Source: Pontixanthobacter luteolus (lineage in GTDB: Bacteria > Pseudomonadota > Alphaproteobacteria > Sphingomonadales > Sphingomonadaceae). Taken from it: a stretch of DNA of 64,000 nucleotides. The notes under the pieces are model-generated. The model worked only from the letters and a program-made list of their open reading frames with translations, did not search any database and was not told the DNA's origin. Of the stretch, positions 15,386-27,162 are shown piece by piece (within the stretch, counting starts at the first letter, position 1; the number at the start of each line of letters is the position of its first letter). A program made the translations under genes and the position numbers. Location of the stretch: assembly GCF_009828095.1 (NCBI RefSeq), contig NZ_WTYP01000001.1, positions 372,001-436,000 of the forward strand. Direction: 5' to 3'.

Positions 15386-17548
15386 TTATTCGGCCGCTTC
15401 ATCATCCTTGAGTCGCTGCAACAGGTAAACATATTGCAGAGCCTGGAGCCGCGCGCGCTGTTCGTTATCGACGCCGCCCGAATGACCGCCGGTCATATCT
15501 TCGTAGTAATAATATGGCTGGCCAAGTTCCTTCATGCGCGCCGCACCTTTGCGTGCGTGCGCCGGATGGGTCCGGTCATCTGCGGTCGAGGCCCAGAAGA
15601 ATGGCGCGGGGAAATCCACGCCATCGACCAGCTTCTGATAGGGTGAATACCCTTCGATCCATGCGCGCTGTTCCGGAATGCGCGGATCACCATATTCGCC
15701 GATCCACGATGCGCCGCGTCCGATCTCGTGATAGCGCAGCATGTCGAACAGCGGAATTGCGACAATCGCTGCGCCGAACAGGTCCGGACGCTGTGTAAAC
15801 GCCGTGCCGACCAGCAGGCCGCCCTGCGATCCGCCCTGGATGCCCAGATGTTCTGGCGAGGTAAAACCGCGCTCGACCAGATCGTCGCCAATGGCGATGA
15901 AATCATCCCAGGTGCGCTGCTTGTTCTCGCGGATCGCAGTCTGGTGCCAGCCCGGGCCGAATTCCCCGCCGCCGCGCATATTGCCGAGTACATAGGCTCC
16001 GCCATTTTCGAGCCACAGCTTGCCGGTGCTGCCGAGATAGCTGGGCAGGCGCGGAATCTGGAACCCGCCGTAGCCGGACATCAGGATCGGTGTGCTGCCG
16101 TCCAGTTCCATCCCCTCCGGCTTGACGATGAAATAGGGGATCTTGGTACCATCGGCGGAAACAGCCTCGTGCTGCTCAACCTCGAACCCTTCCGCGTTGA
16201 AATATTCCGGACTGGTCTTGATCACCTCTGGCACCCCGCCGTCGGAATAATACAATGTAGTGGGGGTCAGGAAATCGGTGACGGAGAACATGATCTCGTC
16301 TGTCTCTTCCGATGATGCCGCAATGCCGACCGTGGCATTGCCGGGCAATTCGACTTCCTTCGATGTCCAGGCACCGTCGGCGAAGTCGAAACGGATCACC
16401 TTGCCCACCACATTGTCGAGCATGCCGACATAGAGATGATTGGCAGTGATTGCCCCGCCGCGCTTCGTCTGGCGGTCTGCCGGTGCCCATACGAGCGTTT
16501 TGGCAGCGCCGTTGGGATCAGCTTTCCATTCCTCAAGATCAACCGCGATCAGACTGTCAGCAGGGAAAGTCTGCCCGCCCACCTTCCAGTCGACATCGGT
16601 CGAATAGAGCAGATGGCCATCGACAATGCCGTAGGGTGCAGCCTTGAGCGGGATGTCGAGCTTCAGCCACTCACCATCCATGTCGACGTAATATTCGGTC
16701 TCGTGGAAACTGACGCCGCGAAATGCGGTGCGTGCGTGAACCTTGCCCGTGCTGTCGCGCAGCAGGCTGGCACCGGACCAGACGTCTTTGGGCGATCCGC
16801 GGAAAATCTCTTCTGCATCATCGATCGACTGGCCGCGCTTCCACAGGCGGGTGGTGAACGGATATTCGCTTTCCGTCATCAACGTTTCGTCGAAATTGCG
16901 CGTGACCAGCATGGTGTCAGCATCGAGCCATTCAACGCTGCCCTGACTTTCCGGAAGGTAAAACCCGCCATCCACGAATTCACCGGTTTCCATGTTGAAT
17001 TCGCGCAGCTCTGCCGCATCCTTGCCGCCATCGGACAGCGCGATCATGCACATCCGGCCTTCTGGGGGCAAACAGGTTGAACCTTTATAGACCCACTCTC
17101 GGCCTTCTGCGGCGGCGAGGGCATCGACGTCGAGGACCGTTTCCCACTCGGGATTATCGGTCTGATAGCTTTCGCGCGATGTGCGGCGCAGCAGGCCTTT
17201 CGGGTTCTGTTTATCCTGCCAGAAATTGGTCAGTCCGAATTTGGAAAAGCTGACGAATGGGATGCGGTCTTCGCTGTCGTAGATTTCCAGCGCATCGTTT
17301 TTGAGCTTGTCGAAGCGCGGATCGCTGGCGAGCAGCTCGGTGGTGCGCTCATTCTCGGCCCTGACCCAGGCTAGCGCCTCGTCACTGCGGGCTTCCTCCA
17401 GCCAGATGTAAGGGTCTTGCTCAGGGCCGGGTACGCCATCATCGGTAGTTTGATCGGCCATTTCACCGGTGCTGTGATGGTCGGCGGCGGCAGGGGATGC
17501 AGTCATGGCAATGGCCGCCGCGATGGCAAGTGATGAAACAAGTTTCAA
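15386..17548 (-). CDS. Exported prolyl oligopeptidase family serine peptidase (S9)
   Basis: A 720-residue protein from TTG 17548, chosen because 'AGGAGAGGACA' sits directly before it and it yields a clean signal peptide ('MKLVSSLAIAAAIAMTASPAAA'). The N-terminal half is a seven-bladed propeller-type region with the S9A entry 'DPYIWLEEARSDEALAWV'. The alpha/beta-hydrolase half holds the nucleophile Ser574 in 'GGSQGG', an Asp in 'STADDRTHP' and a His in 'GGHSGG'. Such enzymes cut proline-containing or acylated oligopeptides; export suggests periplasmic peptide scavenging. It is a single-gene unit with its own terminator. Confidence 0.92.
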   Translation of the reverse strand: MKLVSSLAIAAAIAMTASPAAADHHSTGEMADQTTDDGVPGPEQDPYIWLEEARSDEALAWVRAENERTTELLASDPRFDKLKNDALEIYDSEDRIPFVSFSKFGLTNFWQDKQNPKGLLRRTSRESYQTDNPEWETVLDVDALAAAEGREWVYKGSTCLPPEGRMCMIALSDGGKDAAELREFNMETGEFVDGGFYLPESQGSVEWLDADTMLVTRNFDETLMTESEYPFTTRLWKRGQSIDDAEEIFRGSPKDVWSGASLLRDSTGKVHARTAFRGVSFHETEYYVDMDGEWLKLDIPLKAAPYGIVDGHLLYSTDVDWKVGGQTFPADSLIAVDLEEWKADPNGAAKTLVWAPADRQTKRGGAITANHLYVGMLDNVVGKVIRFDFADGAWTSKEVELPGNATVGIAASSEETDEIMFSVTDFLTPTTLYYSDGGVPEVIKTSPEYFNAEGFEVEQHEAVSADGTKIPYFIVKPEGMELDGSTPILMSGYGGFQIPRLPSYLGSTGKLWLENGGAYVLGNMRGGGEFGPGWHQTAIRENKQRTWDDFIAIGDDLVERGFTSPEHLGIQGGSQGGLLVGTAFTQRPDLFGAAIVAIPLFDMLRYHEIGRGASWIGEYGDPRIPEQRAWIEGYSPYQKLVDGVDFPAPFFWASTADDRTHPAHARKGAARMKELGQPYYYYEDMTGGHSGGVDNEQRARLQALQYVYLLQRLKDDEAAE

Positions 17549-17640
17549 ATGTCCTCTCCTGTGGGGATGTGCTGCCCTCACCTTGGGCAAGCGCAATGCG
17601 AATGTGAAGCGGTAATCGGACACATTATCCAGGCGGCAAA

Positions 17641-17670
17641 CGAAAAAGGGCGACCCGTGGGCCGCCCTTT
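17641..17670 (-). terminator. Intrinsic terminator of the atpHAGDC operon
   Basis: The stem 'AAAGGGCG' (17645-17652) with 'CGCCCTTT' (17663-17670) is followed on the minus strand by T5. It lies 23 bases beyond the atpC stop. The stem is identical to that of the S9 peptidase terminator at 15338-15367. Confidence 0.82.
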
Positions 17671-17693
17671 AAAATTCGTGATTTGCTGACGGA

Positions 17694-17951
17694 TCAGCCT
17701 TCGACGTGTTCCGCCAGAACGGTCAGGCCGTTGTCGCCCACTTCGGCAAAACCGCCGCGGACTTCGATTTCCTCGGGCGTGCCGCCTTCGGTCTTGTAAA
17801 CCTGAACCGCACCATCGCGGATTGTCGACATGAAAGGCGCGTGGCCTTCCAGCACACCGAACTCGCCTTCCGCACCGGGAACGACGACCATGTGGACGTC
17901 TTCCGAGCGGACCAGCTTGGCCGGTGTTACGAGTTCGAAGTGAAGTGCCAT
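17694..17951 (-). CDS. atpC: ATP synthase F1 epsilon subunit, short form
   Basis: An 85-residue epsilon subunit that contains only the N-terminal beta-sandwich ('[40 protein letters not shown]'). The C-terminal two-helix domain found in E. coli epsilon (~138 residues), which can insert into F1 and block ATP hydrolysis, is absent. Short epsilons are usual in alphaproteobacteria, where the separate zeta protein takes over inhibition; zeta is not in this window. It is the last gene of the operon, five bases after atpD. Confidence 0.95.
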   Translation of the reverse strand: MALHFELVTPAKLVRSEDVHMVVVPGAEGEFGVLEGHAPFMSTIRDGAVQVYKTEGGTPEEIEVRGGFAEVGDNGLTVLAEHVEG

Positions 17952-17956
17952 ATCGC

Positions 17957-20307
<2,351 letters not shown>

Positions 20308-20333
20308 GTCGGCTCCCTATTTCTCTCTCAGGC

Positions 20334-21863
<1,530 letters not shown>

Positions 21864-22418
21864 TTAGCCTTTCATCGCGTTCGCGAGGGAATTCAAACGG
21901 GTGCGGATCGAGCCGTCAATACGCTTCGATCCAATTGTAACGACGAGGCCGCCCAGAAGGTCCGGGTCGACATCGGCAGAAAGTTTTACGGTGCGACCTT
22001 CGCGTGCGGTCAGCTTGTTCTTGAGCGTATCAAGCTGGCTGTCCGTCAGTGCGTGCGCGCTGGTGACATTGGCTGTCACTTCGCCGCGCTGCGCTGCTGC
22101 GATGGTTCCGAATGCACGGATCATGCCGGGCAGATCACCAAGGCGGCGGTTCTGCGCGAGCACTCCGAGAAAATTCTGAGTGAGCTCTGTTACGCCGAGC
22201 AGGGCAGAAATGCCCCAAACGGCTTTTTCAGCTTCGGCGCGAGTGACCCGCGGGTTGCTGATGAGCATTTGCAGCTCATCCGATTCGCCAAGTGCTGCGT
22301 GCAGCTTGTCGAGATCGGATTCGACTGCGCTAACCGTCCCTGCTTCTGAAGCAAGGTCGAACAAGGCAGATGCGTAACGCCCTGCCAGGCTGGCCTGAAT
22401 ACCGGCGGAGTTCTCCAC
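21864..22418 (-). CDS. atpH: ATP synthase F1 delta subunit
   Basis: A 184-residue peripheral-stalk subunit, first gene of the operon. '[18 protein letters not shown]' and '[16 protein letters not shown]' mark the N-terminal helical domain; '[58 protein letters not shown]' the C-terminal domain. I chose GTG 22418 ('[10 protein letters not shown]') because AGGA lies just upstream; a longer reading to 22529 adds a low-complexity extension unlike the family. The operon promoter should lie in 22419-22612. Confidence 0.94.
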   Translation of the reverse strand: MENSAGIQASLAGRYASALFDLASEAGTVSAVESDLDKLHAALGESDELQMLISNPRVTRAEAEKAVWGISALLGVTELTQNFLGVLAQNRRLGDLPGMIRAFGTIAAAQRGEVTANVTSAHALTDSQLDTLKNKLTAREGRTVKLSADVDPDLLGGLVVTIGSKRIDGSIRTRLNSLANAMKG

Positions 22419-22479
22419 GCGTTTGGTCCTCTTGGGTCCGGAAAATAACGATGCATCAGCCTTGTCTGAAAAGGCGGTG

Positions 22480-22553
22480 GAATCACGACCTCTGCAAAGC
22501 TGGCGCGCCCCTATCATTGGGGATGACACGATGCAAGACGAGTCTATGGACTC
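22480..22553. promoter_or_regulatory. Promoter region of the ATP synthase operon with three GANTC sites
   Basis: The 194-base gap between atpH and the divergent dioxygenase gene contains GAATC (22480-22484), GAGTC (22540-22544) and GACTC (22549-22553). The last two form an inverted repeat with four bases between. GANTC is the target of the cell-cycle methylase CcrM in alphaproteobacteria. No convincing -35/-10 pair was identified. Confidence 0.4.
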
Positions 22554-22612
22554 TTGTCATCTTCCGCGTAAACTTCTCGCAAGGCGGCTGCTGATCGCCA
22601 GAGGAGAGGACC

Positions 22613-23440
22613 ATGAAAACCACACCGATGTCGCCCAATTGCGGCGTAGAAGTCACCGGAATCCAGCTTTCGCAGGTAGAAGGCGAAGCGATGGGTACGA
22701 TCAAGCAGCTGATTTACGAAAACGGCGTGGCCGTGTTTCGCGAGCAGGAGTTTTCCCCGGAAGAACATATCGCCTTCGCCAAGCGCTGGGGACAGATCGA
22801 CATCAACCAGTATTTCCCGCTGGAACAGAAATATCCGGAAATCGCGATCGTCCGCAAGAAGGCGGATCAGGAAACCAATATCGGCGGTGCATGGCATACC
22901 GATCATTCCTACGACCAGATACCGGCAATGGGTTCGATTCTGGTGGCGCGCACGCTCCCGCCCAAGGGCGGCGATACGCATTTCAAACATATGGGCGCAG
23001 CCTATGATGCGCTGCCCGATGATCTGAAGCAGGAGATCGACGGGCTGGAGGCGTTCCACACCGCCGACCATGTATATAAGGAAGACGGGATTTACGCGAA
23101 AACTGACATGGGCAGCGAGCTGCGCGGTCAGGATATGAAAACCGGCGCGGTCCACCCGATTGTCATCCGTCACCCGCACACCGGCCGCAAGCTTCTGTAT
23201 GTGAACAGCTCTTTCACCATCAATATTGTCGGCCGCACGCGCGAGGAGAGCCTGCCGCTGCTGAACCGGCTCTATGATGCGGCGCTGAGCGCGGAGAATG
23301 AATGCAAGGTCGTGTGGCAGCCGGGAACGGTCGCCATCTGGGATAACCGCGTCACATGGCACAACGCCATGAACGATTATCAGGGGTATGCCCGCGAAAT
23401 GCACCGCATCACGCTGAGCGGAGATGCGTTGGCGGCTTAG
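22613..23440 (+). CDS. TauD/TfdA-family 2-oxoglutarate dioxygenase
   Basis: A 275-residue Fe(II)/2OG oxygenase. The metal triad is H95-x-D97 ('AWHTDHS') and H250 ('VTWHNAMND'); R261 ('YAREMHR') is placed to bind the 2OG carboxylate, 11 residues after the distal His as in TauD. Family members oxidise taurine, phenoxyacids, sulfonates and similar small acids; the substrate is not predictable here and there are no transporter genes alongside. The ATG has 'GAGGAGAGGACC' upstream. The stop overlaps the stop of the convergent protease gene. Confidence 0.87.
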   Translation: MKTTPMSPNCGVEVTGIQLSQVEGEAMGTIKQLIYENGVAVFREQEFSPEEHIAFAKRWGQIDINQYFPLEQKYPEIAIVRKKADQETNIGGAWHTDHSYDQIPAMGSILVARTLPPKGGDTHFKHMGAAYDALPDDLKQEIDGLEAFHTADHVYKEDGIYAKTDMGSELRGQDMKTGAVHPIVIRHPHTGRKLLYVNSSFTINIVGRTREESLPLLNRLYDAALSAENECKVVWQPGTVAIWDNRVTWHNAMNDYQGYAREMHRITLSGDALAA

Positions 23441-25017
23441 TCGGTCCTCGCCTCGCACTTGTAGACCAGGCGTTCGTTTGGCTGCTGCGGGAGCATTGCC
23501 GTAACCGCGCCCTGCATGTCGCCGAGGCTCGCTGCGGCACCATCGGTTCCGCATTTGGGGGGCGTATATTTGCCGCGCGCCTCGCGGGCGCTGGTCATTG
23601 CATTGCGGCTCAGCAGATAGCGGTCCGTGCGGAATTCGCCGGTGACCGGATCATAGCGGTTTACCGATACGGCGTCTTCCTGATTGGGCACAAAGATGCG
23701 CGACCAGGTGCCGCCGGAAAATCCGTATTGGGTCCGCTCGTTCACGCAGCCGTCTTCTGCCCAGGTGAATTGCAGTTCCGGGTCGGGCGTACCGGTAACC
23801 CGGCTTCGGTCCAGTTGCAGCGTGCACAGCAGGGTGCCTTCACCATTGCTGCTGGCAGGCTGCTTAGCGCCGTCGGAACCATCGTCTTCGTTCATGGCTG
23901 CATTGACGCGGCGGTCGATGGCGTCGAGGCCGGGCCGGGTGAACCATAGCGCCAGCGCGGCGATCAGCGCGGCGGCGGCGACCGTGCCGGCAATCATCAG
24001 CTTGCGTTCGGTACGGCTATCATGCGTGTCGCCGTCCGTCGCCGGTTCGCCTTGCTGCATCCAGGCCTGCCAAGCGATCACGCCAGCGCCCACCCCGAGC
24101 AGGACCAGCAGGAAGGCGAGCGCCATGGTGTTCTCACGCTCTTCCTGAACCGCCTGTTCTGCTTCCAGTTGCACGCGGTCGCGCTTTGCACGCGTTTGTT
24201 CCGCTCTTTCGGCCAACTCAGCCCGCGCTGCCGTCTGCTGCCGTTCGATGCGTTCCCGTTCAGCCTCGTCCAGATCGGCAAGGCTACGGCAAGGCAGCGC
24301 GTTGACCCGTGCATTGACATTGTTTGCGCGCAGGAACGGCAGCAATTCCTTGGTCGAAACGGCAAAGAAAAACTCCGCATCCGATCCGCCCGAATCGGCG
24401 CCGAAACTGTTCACCCCGAGCACGCGCCCGCATCCATCCAGCAGCGGGCCGCCGGAATTGCCGCGTGCGATTGGCGCGGTGTGAAGGATTGTATCGAACT
24501 GGCGGCTTGGTCGTGCACCCGAAATGAACCCTCGGCTCTTAACCGGCGGCTGCGAATTGAAGATATCATTCAGATCCAGGCCCTGCGCCTGATCCACATT
24601 CATGGGATAGCCGACCGAGGATACTTCGCCGCTGTCGCTGTTGGGATTGCCCGATATGGTCAAAGGCGGGAGGCGCAGGGATCCTGTGATTTCGACCAGC
24701 GCGAGGTCGTTTCGCGGGCTGATCGACAGTATCTTCGCATAATTGGCGTCGTTTCCTTCCGAAGGTACGATCCCGATCCGCAATGTATCGTCCTGCGCCG
24801 CTTGGGTAACGACATGGGCATTGGTGACAATCCGGGTCGGCGACACCGCAAACCCGCTGCCATGGCTGACCGGGTAAACGTCGGTTCCGTCCGTTCCGAT
24901 GATTACCACGCGCACGACCCCGCGTGCTGCGGCGTTGATATCGGCAGGGTCCGCAAAACTCGGAGCGGGTATCAGCAGGCCGAACAATGCGGCGCACAGG
25001 ATCAGGAAACGCTTCAT
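23437..25017 (-). CDS. Trypsin-like (HtrA/Deg-type) exported serine protease with C-terminal membrane segments
   Basis: A 526-residue protein. Signal peptide to ~residue 22, then a chymotrypsin-fold protease domain with the triad H68 ('TNAHVV'), D104 ('RNDLALVEI') and S188 ('RGNSGGPL'). No PDZ domain follows; instead a charged coiled coil (~residues 250-295), a membrane segment ('MALAFLLVLLGVGAGVIAW'), a short loop, a second membrane segment ('LMIAGTVAAAALIAALALW') and a ~150-residue C-terminal domain with cysteines. This is an unusual Deg-like architecture. It is probably a membrane-tethered periplasmic protease for stress or signalling; targets are unknown. Confidence 0.85.
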   Translation of the reverse strand: MKRFLILCAALFGLLIPAPSFADPADINAAARGVVRVVIIGTDGTDVYPVSHGSGFAVSPTRIVTNAHVVTQAAQDDTLRIGIVPSEGNDANYAKILSISPRNDLALVEITGSLRLPPLTISGNPNSDSGEVSSVGYPMNVDQAQGLDLNDIFNSQPPVKSRGFISGARPSRQFDTILHTAPIARGNSGGPLLDGCGRVLGVNSFGADSGGSDAEFFFAVSTKELLPFLRANNVNARVNALPCRSLADLDEAERERIERQQTAARAELAERAEQTRAKRDRVQLEAEQAVQEERENTMALAFLLVLLGVGAGVIAWQAWMQQGEPATDGDTHDSRTERKLMIAGTVAAAALIAALALWFTRPGLDAIDRRVNAAMNEDDGSDGAKQPASSNGEGTLLCTLQLDRSRVTGTPDPELQFTWAEDGCVNERTQYGFSGGTWSRIFVPNQEDAVSVNRYDPVTGEFRTDRYLLSRNAMTSAREARGKYTPPKCGTDGAAASLGDMQGAVTAMLPQQPNERLVYKCEARTD

Positions 25018-25148
25018 AGGATGCGGGCTTAGGCGAGTGCCTGCATTGACCGCAAGCTTCGGGAAGCGGTCTTGTGCAATTGCCGCTAGCTGGCGGTGAC
25101 ACCCTGTTACTGGATCAGGGGCACAGTAGATGGCATAGGAGCACGGCG

Positions 25149-26189
25149 ATGGACGCGAAAAACCTCACCGATGATCAGCGCTGGCAGATTGCCATGGCTA
25201 AGGATCGCGCATTCGACGGCGTGTTTGTAACCGGGGTTCATTCAACCGGAATATATTGCCGCCCATCCTGCCCGGCGCGTGCGCCGAAGCGCGAAAATGT
25301 GAAATTCTATGCCTGCGGTGCCGATGCGGAGGCAGCGGGCCTGCGACCGTGCAAGCGCTGCACCCCCGAAACAATCGCCCCGGACGAGAAAGCCGTGCTT
25401 CGCTGTCTTGAGGTTTTGCGCTGGAGTGAGAGCCAGGTCTCTCTGGAAAAGCTGGGTACCGTCACCGGATATTCGCCGACCCATCTGCAGCGGCTGTTCA
25501 AGCGGGAAGTTGGCTTGTCCCCGGCGGCATACCACCGGGCCTTGCGGCGCGAGCGGGCGAAAGACGCCTTGTCAGTCGGCGACACCGTAACCAATGCCAT
25601 GTATGATGCGGGCTATTCCGGCCCGTCGAGATTTTACGATGAAAACAAGGAGCGTTTCGGAATGAGCCCATCTGCGTGGCGCGATGGCGGCCGCGATACC
25701 ATGATCCGCTATGCAATCACCTCCACCAGCCTGGGCGAAATGCTGGTCGCAGCCACCGGCAAGGGTGTTTGCCGCCTGTCTTTCGGAGAGGACAGGGACG
25801 AGCTCGAACGGCGTTTCCCCAATGCCGAGCTGGTCGAGGGAGATGCCAGTTTCGCGGACTTGCTGAAACAGGTCGTTGCCGCAGTGGAGCAACCCGGAAA
25901 CGCGCCGCATATTCCGCTGGATGTAAAAGGTACCGCTTTTCAGGAGGCGGTGTGGCAGCAATTGCGCAAGATCCCTCCGGGGGAAACCCGGTCCTATGCC
26001 CAGATTGCGGCTGCGGCGGGTAATCCCAAAGCGGTGCGGGCTGCGGGCAGCGCCAATGGGGCAAACTCTGTTGCGGTGCTGATCCCGTGCCACCGTGTGG
26101 TGAGATCGGACGGGGCGATTGGAGGCTACGCCTACGGACCGGAGATAAAGCGCGAATTGCTGAAGCGGGAGCTTGGTAAACGCGATTGA
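25149..26189 (+). CDS. ada: Bifunctional Ada: methylphosphotriester sensor, regulator and O6-methylguanine methyltransferase
   Basis: A 346-residue three-part protein. Residues 1-~75 form the zinc sensor with Cys37, Cys41, Cys68 and Cys71; by family knowledge Cys37 accepts methyl groups from phosphotriesters. An AraC-type helix-turn-helix domain follows (~85-180, 'YSPTHLQRLFKREVGLSPAAYHRALRRERA'), then the MGMT domain with the active Cys314 in 'IPCHRVV'. It repairs alkylated DNA and, once methylated, activates its own regulon. I chose ATG 25149 because it gives the standard N-terminus. All key residues are present. Confidence 0.95.
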   Translation: MDAKNLTDDQRWQIAMAKDRAFDGVFVTGVHSTGIYCRPSCPARAPKRENVKFYACGADAEAAGLRPCKRCTPETIAPDEKAVLRCLEVLRWSESQVSLEKLGTVTGYSPTHLQRLFKREVGLSPAAYHRALRRERAKDALSVGDTVTNAMYDAGYSGPSRFYDENKERFGMSPSAWRDGGRDTMIRYAITSTSLGEMLVAATGKGVCRLSFGEDRDELERRFPNAELVEGDASFADLLKQVVAAVEQPGNAPHIPLDVKGTAFQEAVWQQLRKIPPGETRSYAQIAAAAGNPKAVRAAGSANGANSVAVLIPCHRVVRSDGAIGGYAYGPEIKRELLKRELGKRD

Positions 26190-26249
26190 CTTGCGCGGGC
26201 TTTGCGTATTCTTGCCGGCTTGAATACCGGGCCGCTCAGGGGAAACATC

Positions 26250-27161
26250 ATGCCAGAAACCGTTAATGCTTCGGGAACCGTGCCGACATGGCGCCGGGTG
26301 GTTGCGTTTCCGCTGGTTTCGCTGGTGATTGCACTGGGCGCCGCCGTCGGTGTCATCCTCGGGTTTGGATGGCTGGTCACGCGGCTGCCGGATACCGGGC
26401 TTAGCGATGCTGCGATGATGGGGCTGACCGCCGTGATTGCGGTTCTGCTGATGTTCGCCTTGAGTAAGGTCTTGCTGCGTCATCTGGGCGAAATGCCGCG
26501 CGATGATTTGCCATTAAAGGGGGCGGGGCGCGATACTTTGTTCGGCTTTCTCGGTGCGGGGTGGCTGATGACAATGTGCGTCGGTGTGGCCTTTATTCTC
26601 GGCGCCTACACCATCACCGCCTGGGGCGGATCGACCAGTGCGCCGCTGATCCTGTTTCAGGCGGGGCTTTTCGCCGGGTTCGTCGAAGAAGTCATCGCCC
26701 GGGGCATTATCTTCCGTTTTCTGGAGGAGTTCGCCGGAAGCTGGGCCGCGCTCGTCATCTCTGCGCTGGTTTTCGGTTTCCTCCATGCAGACAACCCGAA
26801 TGCAACATGGTTTTCCTCGCTCGCAATCTCGATTGAGGCAGGCATCCTGCTCGGCGCTGCTTATATGTATACCCGTAATCTGTGGCTTGCGATTGGCCTT
26901 CATGCCGGCTGGAATATCGTGCAGGGCTACGTCTGGGATGTACCGGTTTCCGGCAATCAGGTGGACGGGCTGGTTGAATCGCAGATGAGCGGGCACCCGC
27001 TGATATCGGGCGGTGCATTCGGGTTGGAGGCATCTGTAATTGCGCTGGTTATTGCGACAACCGCTGGCGTCTGGTTGCTGCGCGAGGCCATGAAAAAGGG
27101 CCACGTAATCCAGCCCCGTTGGGTCCGAAACCGGAAGGCCCGTCAACCAATTTCCGAATAG
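26250..27161 (+). CDS. CPBP family intramembrane metalloprotease
   Basis: A 303-residue protein with about eight membrane segments. The CPBP/Abi motifs are visible: 'EEVIARG' (the EExxxR motif), 'FGFLHADNP' and 'GLHAGWN' with His and Asn. These are predicted intramembrane metal-dependent proteases related to CAAX processing enzymes; substrates are unknown. I chose ATG 26250, preceded by 'CAGGGGAAACATC'. It lies downstream of ada after a 60-base gap and meets the convergent photolyase gene with one base between stops. Confidence 0.85.
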   Translation: MPETVNASGTVPTWRRVVAFPLVSLVIALGAAVGVILGFGWLVTRLPDTGLSDAAMMGLTAVIAVLLMFALSKVLLRHLGEMPRDDLPLKGAGRDTLFGFLGAGWLMTMCVGVAFILGAYTITAWGGSTSAPLILFQAGLFAGFVEEVIARGIIFRFLEEFAGSWAALVISALVFGFLHADNPNATWFSSLAISIEAGILLGAAYMYTRNLWLAIGLHAGWNIVQGYVWDVPVSGNQVDGLVESQMSGHPLISGGAFGLEASVIALVIATTAGVWLLREAMKKGHVIQPRWVRNRKARQPISE

Positions 27162-27162
27162 G

